NCBI GenBank assembly: GCA_017561155.1
Contig: JAFZDP010000036.1
Coordinates: forward strand, 1-38,337
DNA length: 38,337 bases
Reading direction: 5' to 3'
From: Bacteroidales bacterium
GTDB taxonomy: Bacteria; Bacteroidota; Bacteroidia; Bacteroidales; P3
The translations under genes were made by a program, and so were the position numbers. Within the stretch, counting starts at the first letter, position 1. Every line of letters begins with the position of its first letter. Shown piece after piece: positions 17,129 through 25,860 of the stretch. Below the pieces are notes generated by a model. It was not told where the DNA came from. It saw only the letters and a list, made by a program, of their open reading frames with translations, and did not search any database.

Positions 17129-18280
17129 TTACAAAGCCAAACGTAGTATCTTTTCTACTTTGTCGGGGGTTATGGTTTTGTTTTCGCCCAACACTGTTCC
17201 TCTCATTTCGAATCTTGCCACTATTTTGTTTATGGTGTCTTCGCCAATGCCGTAGTCGGACAGTTTGGTTTTAACACCCAACGAGCGGAAGAAATCTTCT
17301 GTTCTTAATATAGTAGATTCTATTCTGTCGTCGGGGTCGCCAAGTGTTATGCCCCACACTCTGGCACCGTATTGTAGTATTTTTTCTCGTTTTTCATCTT
17401 TCATCACTCTCAGCAACTGAGGGAATACTATTGCCAGTGTGTATCCGTGTGTAAGTTCGTGGAAAGCAGTTATCTCGTGTCCTATCATGTGTGTGGCCCA
17501 GTCTTGAGGAACCCCCATTGCAATAAAGTCGTTCAAAGCCATGGTGGCAGTAAGCATGTAGTTTGCCATCGAATCGTAGTCGGGACGTATATCCATCACT
17601 CTTGGCGATATTTCTACCACTGTTTGTAGTATGCCTTCGGCCCAGCGGTCCATAAGTTTGGCATCGACAGGGTAGGTGAGGTATTGCTCCATGGTATGAA
17701 TAAAAGTATCGATAAGTCCGGCAGCCACTTGTGTTTTGGGCAACGAGAATGTAACTTCGGGGTCTAGTACAGAAAACTTAGGGTAGTTCAAAGGAGTAGA
17801 AAGAACAAGTTTTTCCATAGTAGATTTTCTGGAAATAACAGCGCCGCAGTTCATTTCGGAGCCTGTAGCCGGCAATGTGATGACAGTGCCAAGCGGTATG
17901 GTTTTTTCTACTTTGATTCTTTTTTGTATCAAGTCCCAAGGTTCGCCGTTGTAGCATATTGCGGCTGCTATAAATTTGCTGCCATCTACCACCGATCCGC
18001 CGCCTACGGCCAAAATAAAGTCGATATTTTCTTTTCGGCCCAGTTCTACGGCCTGCATCAACGTTTCGTATTTAGGGTTTGGTTCTATTCCCCAAAATTC
18101 AACAAAGGTATGGTTTTTCAGAGCGGCAACCACTTGGTCGTAGACACCGTTCTTTCTTACACTGCCTCCTCCAAATGTTACCAATATTTTTTTGTCGCGA
18201 GGTATTTCTTTCGATAGTTCGGCAATCATTCCTTTGCCGAATATTATCTTGGTCGGGTTTTGAAATTTAAAGCTGTACAT
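17129..18280 (-). CDS. NAD(P)H-dependent iron-containing alcohol dehydrogenase (BDH/YqhD type)
   Basis: A 383-residue group III iron alcohol dehydrogenase. The dinucleotide-binding motifs are FGGGS (36-40) and GGGSVVDGSKF (93-103). The four metal ligands known from YqhD (Asp194, His198, His267, His281) align here at constant offset: Asp191, His195, His264, His278. These enzymes reduce butanal and other aldehydes to alcohols, or detoxify reactive aldehydes. The N-terminus (MYSFKFQNPTKIIFGKG) is typical for butanol dehydrogenases. It is transcribed alone, divergently from pepE with 175 bases between; its 3' end faces the gene-free island. The exact substrate is not determinable. Confidence 0.92.
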   Translation of the reverse strand: MYSFKFQNPTKIIFGKGMIAELSKEIPRDKKILVTFGGGSVRKNGVYDQVVAALKNHTFVEFWGIEPNPKYETLMQAVELGRKENIDFILAVGGGSVVDGSKFIAAAICYNGEPWDLIQKRIKVEKTIPLGTVITLPATGSEMNCGAVISRKSTMEKLVLSTPLNYPKFSVLDPEVTFSLPKTQVAAGLIDTFIHTMEQYLTYPVDAKLMDRWAEGILQTVVEISPRVMDIRPDYDSMANYMLTATMALNDFIAMGVPQDWATHMIGHEITAFHELTHGYTLAIVFPQLLRVMKDEKREKILQYGARVWGITLGDPDDRIESTILRTEDFFRSLGVKTKLSDYGIGEDTINKIVARFEMRGTVLGENKTITPDKVEKILRLAL

Positions 18281-18413
18281 AATGTATATATTATTAGTTG
18301 TATATTTTCAGTTTTATATAAAACGAAGAAGAGCCGAAAATAGTTTTTGCCTGCTATATAATTTTTCTTTAAAAAGATTTTGCCCGGAGGTGGTATATAT
18401 TGAAAAAAGTTTG

Positions 18414-18421
18414 TATCTTTG
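18414..18421 (+). promoter_or_regulatory. Bacteroidota -7 box upstream of pepE
   Basis: TATCTTTG is an exact TAnnTTTG match 34 bases before the pepE ATG at 18456. No TTTG is seen at the expected -33 spacing. Confidence 0.55.
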
Positions 18422-18455
18422 TGGCTTGATTTACGAATAAAAAAACGCAAAAGAA

Positions 18456-19199
18456 ATGAACAGAAAACTATTGTTAATAAGCAATTCGACAAATAGAGGC
18501 GAAGCATATTTAGCGTGGCCAAAAGAACAAATAAGCGAGTTTTTGAACCGTCACAATGTAAAGAAAGTGTTGTTTGTACCATTTGCCGGAGTAAGTTTGT
18601 CGGCCGACGGATTGGAAGCATCATACAATGCATACGAAGCTAAAGTAAAGGCCGTATTCAACGAAATGGGATTTGAACTTAGCAGTATTCACCACGAAAG
18701 CGATCCTATTGCAGCAGTAGCACAAGCCGAATGTGTGGCAGTGGGAGGTGGCAATACATTCCATTTGGTAAAAGAATTGCACCGACTAAAACTTATGGAT
18801 GCCATACGCGAAAAAGCTATGAATGGTATGCCTTATATGGGATGGAGTGCAGGAAGCAACGTGGCAGGTCCAACATTGTGTACAACCAACGATATGCCTA
18901 TAGTAGAACCGGAAAGTTTTAGATGTATGAATTTGGTGCCATTCCAAATAAATCCACACTATACCGACTTTTTCGATCCAAAACATGGAGGCGAAACACG
19001 CGACGATAGATTGAAAGAATATATAATGCTAAACCCAACCATGTATGTGGCAGGAATAAGAGAAGCAACATCGTTGTTGTTGGAAAATGGTAATTTGTCG
19101 TTGATAGGACGTCCGAACAAAATGAAAGTATTCAGAGAAAAAATAGAAAATACAAAAGAATACGAAATAGGTTCAGACATCAACTTTTTGATGAAATAA
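18456..19199 (+). CDS. pepE: Dipeptidase E (alpha-aspartyl dipeptidase, family S51)
   Basis: A 247-residue peptidase E, close to the usual 230-240. The nucleophile is Ser131 in GWSAGSNVAGP. Relative to the Salmonella enzyme (Ser120, Asp135, His157) all three triad residues are shifted by eleven: Ser131, Asp146 (TTNDMPIV) and His168 (NPHYTD). VAVGGGNTFHL (94-104) precedes the nucleophile as in the class I glutamine-amidotransferase-like fold. The enzyme hydrolyses dipeptides with N-terminal aspartate in the cytoplasm, allowing their use as an amino-acid source. It is a single gene with its own -7 promoter box. Confidence 0.95.
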   Translation: MNRKLLLISNSTNRGEAYLAWPKEQISEFLNRHNVKKVLFVPFAGVSLSADGLEASYNAYEAKVKAVFNEMGFELSSIHHESDPIAAVAQAECVAVGGGNTFHLVKELHRLKLMDAIREKAMNGMPYMGWSAGSNVAGPTLCTTNDMPIVEPESFRCMNLVPFQINPHYTDFFDPKHGGETRDDRLKEYIMLNPTMYVAGIREATSLLLENGNLSLIGRPNKMKVFREKIENTKEYEIGSDINFLMK

Positions 19200-19366
19200 A
19201 AATAGGCTCAAAATACCAAAATACTAAGGTGTGCAGAGCAAAAAACTAGTGTTTTTGTAAATAAAGCATCAAAATTGATATATTATAACACCTCAGACAA
19301 ACAACTAATTATAGTTGAGGGGAAGAAAAAAAGCAAAATAAATTTTTCTATGTGAAAAAAAAGTAG

Positions 19367-19374
19367 TAATTTTG
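19367..19374 (+). promoter_or_regulatory. -7 box for tRNA-Ser
   Basis: TAATTTTG lies 51 bases before the tRNA; a T-rich stretch (19342-19347) sits at the -33 spacing but lacks the G. It is likely the tRNA promoter. Confidence 0.5.
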
Positions 19375-19425
19375 CACCCCGAAAATGAGAGCTAAATAGA
19401 GTTTTTCATTTTGTTTTGAGTGTAT

Positions 19426-19515
19426 GGAGAGATGCCAGAGTGGTCGAATGGGGCGGTCTCGAAAACCGTTGACCGCATTTGCGGTCCAAGGGTTCGAATC
19501 CCTTTCTCTCCGCCA
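19426..19515 (+). tRNA. tRNA-Ser(CGA), CCA encoded
   Basis: A 90-base type II tRNA with a long variable arm. The acceptor arm pairs GGAGAGA (19426-19432) with TCTCTCC (19505-19511), then discriminator G and an encoded CCA (19513-19515). The anticodon loop CTCGAAA gives anticodon CGA, reading UCG codons. The variable arm (GACCGCATTTGCGGTC) forms a good stem and the T arm GGGTTCGAATCCC is standard. It is followed directly by a terminator. Confidence 0.96.
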
Positions 19516-19843
19516 AGAATACCTTGTAGGAAACCAAAAGAGCCTTGCAAGGTATTTTTTTGTATATCGGGTATGCTAAATAAGCAAGGCAATAAATAGT
19601 GAACCGAGGTGTGGGAAAAGTCAAAATCGGAAACCAAATTTAGCATATTTGAATAAAATATATTCTTGGGAATGTTATTAGCATATATATATTTGATAAT
19701 AAGTAGTTTTCTTTTAAAAAGTCCCACTTGTTAATAACTAAAAATTTCAGATAAGTAAATGTGTTGTAATTTAGCATTTGCAAAAAAAATGCAATATATG
19801 ATATAAAACACTGTATTTGTTTGAGAAACTAAAACTATATGTT
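19516..19843. other. Intergenic leader between tRNA-Ser and nrdJ
   Basis: A 328-base gene-free stretch. After the tRNA terminator it contains TGTGGGA (19611-19617) and TCCCAC (19722-19727), able to form a long-range stem, and two copies of a TTTAGCAT(A)TTTG motif (about 19640 and 19772). Next to the second lies TTGCA-A7-TGCAA (about 19778-19795). No canonical cobalamin-riboswitch box and no clean TAnnTTTG promoter were found. Confidence 0.45.
19518..19561 (+). terminator. Terminator of tRNA-Ser
   Basis: A perfect 9-bp stem, AATACCTTG (19518-19526) with CAAGGTATT (19548-19556), followed by T to 19561. The 21-base loop is long for an intrinsic terminator. Confidence 0.75.
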
Positions 19844-22540
19844 ATGGAAAAGGAACTCATTTTGGATTTTGGAGAAGATTATACTCTAAATTTGCAGGAG
19901 GATGATAGTGCCCATAAAAAAAGAAAGAAAAGTAAAGTTCATCAAACAAAGCAGGCTAAACAAGACGCAATTATCAAAACAAAACAAGAAATGGAAGAAC
20001 GCAACCTTGAAACAACGTACATAGAGCATAGTCCTGAAGAAATAAAAAAGGCTACTCTGGAATATTTTAAAGGCGAAGAATTGCCAACAAATGTGTGGAT
20101 AAACAAATATGCCTTGAGAGATGGAGACAAAGTATATGAGTTGTCTCCCGATCAAATGCACATACGTTTGGCATCGGAATTTGCCCGTATAGAAAAACGT
20201 TATCCCAATCCACTTTCGACAGAAGATATATACGAACTTCTAAAAGATTTTCGCTACATAATTCCACAAGGAAGTCCGATGTCAGGTATTGGTAACGACT
20301 TTCAAGTTGTTTCGTTGTCCAATTGTTTTGTTATAGGAAACAATGGCAGTTCAGACTCGTATGGCGGAATATTGAAGATAGATCAAGAACAAGTTCAACT
20401 TATGAAACGTCGAGGTGGAGTAGGTCACGACTTGTCGCACATCCGTCCCGAGGGATCGCCTGTAAAGAATAGTGCTCTTACATCGACAGGTATTGTTCCA
20501 TTTATGGAACGATATTCAAACACTACCAGAGAAGTTGCTCAAGGAGGCAGAAGAGGTGCTTTGATGTTGAGTATTTCTATCAAACACCCCGATTCGGAAA
20601 AATTTATCGATGCTAAATTGGAGCAAGGTAAAATAACAGGTGCCAATATATCGGTAAAAGTTACTGATGAGTTTATGCGTTGCGTTCTTGAAAATAAACC
20701 ATTTGTACAACAATATCCAATAGATTCTGATACTCCAACAATGACTAAGGAGATAGATGCCAAAGCATTGTGGAACAAAATTATTGAAAATGCGTGGGGT
20801 TCGGCCGAACCCGGTGTTTTGTTTTGGGATACCATAACCAGGGAATCGGTGCCTGATTGCTATGCCGATTTTGGTTTCAGAACAGTGTCTACAAATCCTT
20901 GCGGAGAAATTCCATTATGTCCGTACGACAGCTGTAGATTGTTGGCTATAAACTTGTATAGCTATGTTAAGAACCCATTTACACCGAATGCCGAATTTGA
21001 TTTCGATTTGTTCAGAGAACATGTCATAAAAGGTCAACGTTTGATGGACGACCTTATCGATTTGGAATTGGAAAAAATAGAACAAATCATTAATAAAATA
21101 GATTCCGACCCTGAAGATGAAGAGATAAAACGTGTAGAACGTAATCTATGGCTAAACATAAAAATGAAATGTTTGGAAGGTCGTAGAACAGGTTTTGGAA
21201 TAACAGCCGAAGGTGATATGTTGGCAGCATTAGGATTGCGTTATGGTTCTGACGAAGCTATCGATTTTTCAGTGTCGGTACAAAGAGCTTTGGCAGTTTC
21301 GGCCTATACTTCGTCTGTGATAATGGCTAAAGAAAGAGGAGCATTCCCAATCTACAATCCGGAATACGAAGCCAACAATCCATTTATACAACGTTTGGCC
21401 GAAGCCGATCCTGAATTGTATAAATCGATGACCGAAAACGGACGTAGAAATATAGCATTGCTTACTATTGCTCCTACAGGTTCAGTAAGTATTTGTACTC
21501 AAACAACATCTGGTATAGAACCTGTATATCAAATATCGTACAAACGTCGCAAAAAAATAAATCCAAACGATAAAGATATATCTAAGAATGTGGTACAAGA
21601 TTCTAATGGAGATTATTTTGAAGAATATAGCGTATTCCATCCAAAATTTATCGATTGGTTGAAAGCAAACGGATATGATGTTGACGGTGTTTTGAAAATG
21701 AATGATACCGAATTGCAAGAGGTTATCAAAAAATCTCCATACAACAATGCCACAGCTTACGATATAGATTGGGTAAGCAAAGTTCGTATGCAAGGTGCTA
21801 TCCAAAAATGGGTAGATCACTCGATAAGTGTGACTGTAAACATTCCAAAAGAAACTACTAAAGAAATGGTAAGCACCATCTACCAAACAGCTTGGGAAAG
21901 TGGTTGCAAGGGATGTACTATATATCGTGAAGGTTCTCGTGATGGTGTTCTTATCTCGAACAACGAGTCGAAGAAGTCGTCTGAAACATCGTTCCACGAA
22001 ACAACAGCTCCAAAACGTCCTAAAAAATTGGAAGCAAACATCGTAAGATTCCAAAACGATAGAGAAAGTTGGGTAGCTATCGTAGGTATTTATCAAGGTC
22101 ATCCTTACGAAATATTTACAGGAAAAGCTGAAAGTTTTATATTGCCATCGTGGGTAGACAAAGGTTGGGTTATTCGCGTGAAAGAAGGAAACAAAAAGGC
22201 ACGCTACGATTTCCAATTCTTGGATAAAGACGGATATAACGTAACCATCGAAGGATTGTCGAGAATGTTCAACCAAGAATATTGGAACTATGCGAAGTTG
22301 ATTTCGGGAATTTTACGCCACGGTATGCCACTGCCAAATGTTGTAGACCTTATCAGTAAATTGAATTTTGATATAGATGCTATCACTACTTGGAAGAATG
22401 GTGTTGCTAGAGCACTGAAACGTTATATAACCGATGGAACCGAAACAGGCGAAGTATGTCCTGAATGTGGTGCAAAGATTATATACACAGGAGGTTGTAA
22501 GGAATGTAGCAGCAAATGTGGTTGGTCTAAATGTAGTTAA
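19844..22540 (+). CDS. nrdJ: Class II (adenosylcobalamin-dependent) ribonucleotide reductase
   Basis: An 898-residue class II ribonucleoside-diphosphate reductase, which makes deoxyribonucleotides using an adenosylcobalamin-generated thiyl radical and works with or without oxygen. Visible motifs: VVSLSNCFVIG (Cys161, first redox cysteine), NPCGEIPL (351-358, with the thiyl-radical Cys353 and Glu355), TIAPTGSVS, and a Cys-rich C-terminus (CPECGAK...CKECSSKCGWSKCS) that regenerates the active-site disulfide. The N-terminal ~45 residues are Lys-rich and outside the catalytic core. I chose ATG at 19844; an in-frame TTG at 19817 would add nine residues. No class I genes are nearby. Confidence 0.95.
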   Translation: MEKELILDFGEDYTLNLQEDDSAHKKRKKSKVHQTKQAKQDAIIKTKQEMEERNLETTYIEHSPEEIKKATLEYFKGEELPTNVWINKYALRDGDKVYELSPDQMHIRLASEFARIEKRYPNPLSTEDIYELLKDFRYIIPQGSPMSGIGNDFQVVSLSNCFVIGNNGSSDSYGGILKIDQEQVQLMKRRGGVGHDLSHIRPEGSPVKNSALTSTGIVPFMERYSNTTREVAQGGRRGALMLSISIKHPDSEKFIDAKLEQGKITGANISVKVTDEFMRCVLENKPFVQQYPIDSDTPTMTKEIDAKALWNKIIENAWGSAEPGVLFWDTITRESVPDCYADFGFRTVSTNPCGEIPLCPYDSCRLLAINLYSYVKNPFTPNAEFDFDLFREHVIKGQRLMDDLIDLELEKIEQIINKIDSDPEDEEIKRVERNLWLNIKMKCLEGRRTGFGITAEGDMLAALGLRYGSDEAIDFSVSVQRALAVSAYTSSVIMAKERGAFPIYNPEYEANNPFIQRLAEADPELYKSMTENGRRNIALLTIAPTGSVSICTQTTSGIEPVYQISYKRRKKINPNDKDISKNVVQDSNGDYFEEYSVFHPKFIDWLKANGYDVDGVLKMNDTELQEVIKKSPYNNATAYDIDWVSKVRMQGAIQKWVDHSISVTVNIPKETTKEMVSTIYQTAWESGCKGCTIYREGSRDGVLISNNESKKSSETSFHETTAPKRPKKLEANIVRFQNDRESWVAIVGIYQGHPYEIFTGKAESFILPSWVDKGWVIRVKEGNKKARYDFQFLDKDGYNVTIEGLSRMFNQEYWNYAKLISGILRHGMPLPNVVDLISKLNFDIDAITTWKNGVARALKRYITDGTETGEVCPECGAKIIYTGGCKECSSKCGWSKCS

Positions 22541-22552
22541 ACCTAATATATA

Positions 22553-22595
22553 AAAAGAAACTCTTTGAAAAACATCAAAAGAGTTTCTTTTGTTT
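22553..22595 (+). terminator. Terminator of nrdJ
   Basis: AAAAGAAACTCTTT (22553-22566) pairs with AAAGAGTTTCTTTT (22578-22591), followed by GTTTT. Confidence 0.82.
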
Positions 22596-22669
22596 TAAGT
22601 GAATACTATTTTTAATATTTGAAAATAAAAACAATAAAATCAAATTTGAAATAATAAAATTAATGCGAT

Positions 22670-24451
22670 ATGAAAGACTTTTTTAAAATGCTTTTGGCTT
22701 CTTGTTTGGGAAGCATGATAATGTTTGGTATAGGTATTTTCTTGGTTTTTGCATTGATAATAGGCTCTGTAGCCTCTATAGTTTCTATGGCGGGAAATAC
22801 CGAAAAAACAGTGGTGGTAACAAGCAATTCGGTGTTGCAGTTGGACTTGACTAAATCGGTGTACGAACGTGCTCCATCAGATTTGGATATGTATCTTGAA
22901 GGAAATCAGGTGTTGGGTGCTGATATGATATTGAAAAGTATAAACAATGCAAAATACGACGACAATATAAGTGGTATATACATAAAAACTTCTGCAATGT
23001 ATAGTGCAGGATGGGCAGTGACTGAAGAGATCAGAAACGCTCTTGTCGATTTCAAAAATAGTGGCAAATTTATATATGCATATAGCGATGCTTATACTCA
23101 GAAAGGCTATTATTTGGCAACGGTTGCAGACTCGTTGTTTGTGAATCCATCGGGAATTATTGATTTTAAAGGCATAGCAGCTGAAACTGTGTTTATAAAA
23201 GATTTGTTGAAAAAACTTGACGTAGATGTGAAACTGATACGCCCTAGAAGCAACGCTTTTAAGAGTGCAGGCGAAATGTACACAATGACAAAGATGAGCG
23301 AGGCAAACAAAACTCAGGTACGTGAATATATAGAAAGTATTTGGAACCATGTGGTAGGAGATATTTCGGCGGCAAGAAACATTTCGGTACAAGACCTAAA
23401 TACAATTGCCGACAATCTTGGTGCATACCTGCCTAAAGGAGCTTTGGAAACAAAGATGGTAGATGGTTTGAGGTTTGAATACGAGGTGTTGCAATCGATG
23501 GCAAAAGAGTTAGGAGTGTACGATGCTGACCCTTACGGTATAGATTTTGTAAAGGTTAAAAACTATGCACAGACCATAGTAGAGCCTTGCTATAACGACA
23601 AGATAGCAGTGATATATGCACAAGGCGATGTGGTGCAAGGTAAAGGTTCGGGAGTGAAAGTGTATTCTACCACAATAACCAATGCCATAGATGCAGCGGC
23701 TGCCGACGACGATATAAAAGCAATAGTATTGCGAGTGAACAGTCCGGGTGGTGCTGTGGTGGCAAGCGAAATAATGACAAATGCGGTAATGCGTGCCAAA
23801 GAAAAGAAACCTATAGTGGTATCGATGAGCGATATGGCAGCTTCGGCAGGATACGAAATATCATGCAATGCCCATAAGATAGTAGCAATGCCTACCACCA
23901 TCACAGGCTCGATCGGTGTATTTGGGTTGTATCCAGAAATAGGTGGAATGTTGAAAAACAAATTGGGCGTTACAAGCGATACAGTGCTTACAAACAAGAA
24001 TGCAGCAGCACTTTCTACCATGCGACCACTATCGGAAGAGTCGTACAACTTGCTTGTGAATAATGTGGAAGATTTTTATAAGACATTCTGTCAAAGAGTA
24101 GCAGTGGGTAGAAACCTACCTGTTGAATATGTGGATAGCATAGCACGAGGTCGCGTGTGGACAGGTATAGATGCACAACGTTTGGGACTTGTGGATAAAC
24201 TTGGAGGTTTGGATCGAGCTTTGGAGATCGCAGCACAATTAGCCGAAGTAGAAGACTATTCGGTGGTAAGTTATCCCAAAACAAAAGATGCCGTATCTCA
24301 GCTTATGGAAATGTTGAGTCAGGAAGAAGCAATGAAAATTCTTGCTGAAAAAACTGCCGATAAAGATATTTTGAAGTACTACAAGCACATCGAAGAGATA
24401 AGTAATATGTATCCTTATCAAGCCCGATTGCCATACTTTATAGAGTTCTAA
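22670..24451 (+). CDS. sppA: Signal peptide peptidase SppA, 67-kDa type
   Basis: A 593-residue two-domain SppA. An N-terminal transmembrane anchor spans about 8-40. Two ClpP-like repeats follow: the first supplies the general-base lysine (NAFKSAGEMYT, Lys198, matching Lys209 of the E. coli enzyme) and the second the nucleophile (SDMAASAGYEIS, Ser392, matching Ser409). The protease sits on the periplasmic face of the inner membrane, forms a tetrameric bowl and degrades cleaved signal peptides. Length and both catalytic residues are as in the long form. It is convergent with the FKBP operon. Confidence 0.95.
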   Translation: MKDFFKMLLASCLGSMIMFGIGIFLVFALIIGSVASIVSMAGNTEKTVVVTSNSVLQLDLTKSVYERAPSDLDMYLEGNQVLGADMILKSINNAKYDDNISGIYIKTSAMYSAGWAVTEEIRNALVDFKNSGKFIYAYSDAYTQKGYYLATVADSLFVNPSGIIDFKGIAAETVFIKDLLKKLDVDVKLIRPRSNAFKSAGEMYTMTKMSEANKTQVREYIESIWNHVVGDISAARNISVQDLNTIADNLGAYLPKGALETKMVDGLRFEYEVLQSMAKELGVYDADPYGIDFVKVKNYAQTIVEPCYNDKIAVIYAQGDVVQGKGSGVKVYSTTITNAIDAAAADDDIKAIVLRVNSPGGAVVASEIMTNAVMRAKEKKPIVVSMSDMAASAGYEISCNAHKIVAMPTTITGSIGVFGLYPEIGGMLKNKLGVTSDTVLTNKNAAALSTMRPLSEESYNLLVNNVEDFYKTFCQRVAVGRNLPVEYVDSIARGRVWTGIDAQRLGLVDKLGGLDRALEIAAQLAEVEDYSVVSYPKTKDAVSQLMEMLSQEEAMKILAEKTADKDILKYYKHIEEISNMYPYQARLPYFIEF

Positions 24452-24496
24452 AAACTCTGAAAACTTTCTGTGGTAACGGAGAAGGAAAAGTAGTTT

Positions 24497-24538
24497 AAAG
24501 CTTAAGGTGGACGATTGCCTACCTTAAGCTTTTTTTTT
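24497..24538 (+). terminator. Terminator of sppA
   Basis: A perfect 12-bp stem, AAAGCTTAAGGT (24497-24508) with ACCTTAAGCTTT (24521-24532), followed by T to 24538. Confidence 0.88.
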
Positions 24539-24650
24539 GCCCTTCCTCACGGCAAAAAAAAACATTATATTACGAGGATAAAGAACAACGGGTGGTATCT
24601 ATTTGACTCTTGTTGAATTCTCTTGTCTGTAAATCTCCAAAAGATTACAT

Positions 24651-24756
24651 TACAACATTACATTTTTAGGACAACGTACGGGCAGTAACCGGCTCATGGT
24701 TCACTGCTCGTTGTTTAAAAAAACAAAAATATTACAACATTACAACATTACATTTT
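24651..24756. repeat. Pair of TACAACATTACATTTT direct repeats
   Basis: Identical 16-base copies at 24651-24666 and 24741-24756, exactly 90 bases apart; ATTACAACATTAC is further duplicated beside the second. Confidence 0.6.
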
Positions 24757-24858
24757 GAGTGAGGAGAGAGTGTATAGATGGTATAGAATGTAAGGAATAT
24801 AATTGTGGAGTTGGTTGCACTTTCTGCTCACTGCTCATTACTTACAGCTCCATATGAA

Positions 24859-24890
24859 AAAAAAGCTACTCCGATACAGAGTAGCTTTTT
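24859..24890 (-). terminator. Terminator of the FKBP lipoprotein operon
   Basis: GCTACTC (24865-24871) and GAGTAGC (24879-24885) extend through flanking A and T tracts to a stem of about 12 bp. Read on the - strand, the T tract follows the stem, 25 bases beyond the stop codon at 24915. Confidence 0.85.
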
Positions 24891-24914
24891 TAGTTTATTT
24901 AGTGAAGTAAATTA

Positions 24915-25829
24915 TTATTCAACACTTACAACTTCCAATTCGAAAACAAGAGGAGAATAAGGTGCAATGTGTGGTTGAGAACCACGAGTACCATATCCCA
25001 ATTCCGATGGCATAATGATAGTAGCTACGCTACCTGCACTTAGACTGTTCATAGCTTGTTCCCAACCTTGTATAAGCGACATTTCGCCTACTTTGTATGC
25101 AAGAGGTTCGTATTTGCGTGCCGGATTGTATACACCATTTTCTTGTGCTACAGATTCTACGCTTGTATCAAATACTTTACCATTCAAAAGTTTACCGGTG
25201 TAGTTAACTCTTACTCTTTTTCCCATTTCAACTTTAGCACCTTTACCTTTTTTCTTTTCGATGATGTACAAACCATTTTCGGTAGGTTTAACTGTAATAT
25301 TGTTGTCGGCAATGTACTTAGCTATAAGTTCAGGTTCTTCGTTGCGAGCTTTTTCCATTGCTGCTTCGTATTCTAATTGTTCTTTTTCAACATCTGCTTT
25401 TTTTACAATGCTACTCAATTTTATTTCGTAGTACACTTTCATACCCATACCTTCTTTGTAGAATGGAGGCATAGGAAAACGAGCAGCTATTGAGTCGGCT
25501 GCTACTGCAAAAGTAGCTATATCGCCACTGTGAAGCATAAGTAATCCTTCAGGTAAGTCGCCTTGAAACATAGGGTCGGTAACTTGTATAAGACGTTGAG
25601 GATTTCCAGTGTTGTCGAACATGATAGAGTCGTCAAGTCTCATTTTCATTTCTACCACCAATACATCACCCATTTCTACTTGTTGAGCACCTTTGTTTTC
25701 TTGAGCAAAAGTGTAGTGTAATCCTGATTTAGTGCGTTTAAAACCTTCAAGTTCGCTTTTGGGTCCACACGCTGTGAATGCAGTTGCTGCTATGCAAAAT
25801 ACTGCAAGAGTTTTCATTAAATGTTTCAT
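24915..25829 (-). CDS. FKBP-type peptidyl-prolyl isomerase lipoprotein (two-domain)
   Basis: A 304-residue lipoprotein (FTAC lipobox, Cys21). The C-terminal domain (about 200-304) is a full FKBP domain: VRVNYTGKLLNGKVFDTS, LIQGWEQAMNSLSAGS, ELGYGTRGSQPHIAPYSPLV and FELEVVSVE. The region 30-150 looks like a second, degenerate FKBP domain (VLVVEMKMRLDDSIMFDN, LPEGLLMLHSGD), joined by a charged helical linker (about 155-180). It probably catalyses proline isomerisation or acts as a chaperone for envelope proteins. It is the last gene of a four-gene operon; a related but shorter FKBP lipoprotein lies 31 bases upstream. Confidence 0.88.
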   Translation of the reverse strand: MKHLMKTLAVFCIAATAFTACGPKSELEGFKRTKSGLHYTFAQENKGAQQVEMGDVLVVEMKMRLDDSIMFDNTGNPQRLIQVTDPMFQGDLPEGLLMLHSGDIATFAVAADSIAARFPMPPFYKEGMGMKVYYEIKLSSIVKKADVEKEQLEYEAAMEKARNEEPELIAKYIADNNITVKPTENGLYIIEKKKGKGAKVEMGKRVRVNYTGKLLNGKVFDTSVESVAQENGVYNPARKYEPLAYKVGEMSLIQGWEQAMNSLSAGSVATIIMPSELGYGTRGSQPHIAPYSPLVFELEVVSVE

Positions 25830-25860
25830 TGTTATTTTTTGTTTAAATGTTTTATTATTA

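Larger units (their letters stand above)
24452..24914. other. Gene-free stretch with terminators and dispersed-repeat-like sequence
   Basis: A 463-base region between convergent genes. It holds the sppA terminator (24497-24540), two copies of TACAACATTACATTTT (24651 and 24741, 90 bases apart, both within longer ATTACAACATTAC series), motif series such as CTGCTCACTGCTCATTAC (from 24822) and the terminator of the FKBP operon (24859-24890). The style resembles the island at 16059-17128. No gene. Confidence 0.65.

Noticed and set aside
16495..17255. Several 60-90 codon frames in the gene-free island
   Set aside because: They cross the repeat arms, have no family resemblance or start signals and differ in codon use from the real genes.
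19392..19727. Reading frames antisense to tRNA-Ser with segments like KGFEPLDRKCGQRFSRPPHST
   Set aside because: This is the well-known false protein produced by reading the complementary strand of a tRNA-Ser gene; the tRNA folds perfectly here.
21482..22276. 264-codon open frame opposite nrdJ
   Set aside because: Composition (Phe, Tyr, Cys, Ser rich) is that of antisense shadow; nrdJ is fully supported.
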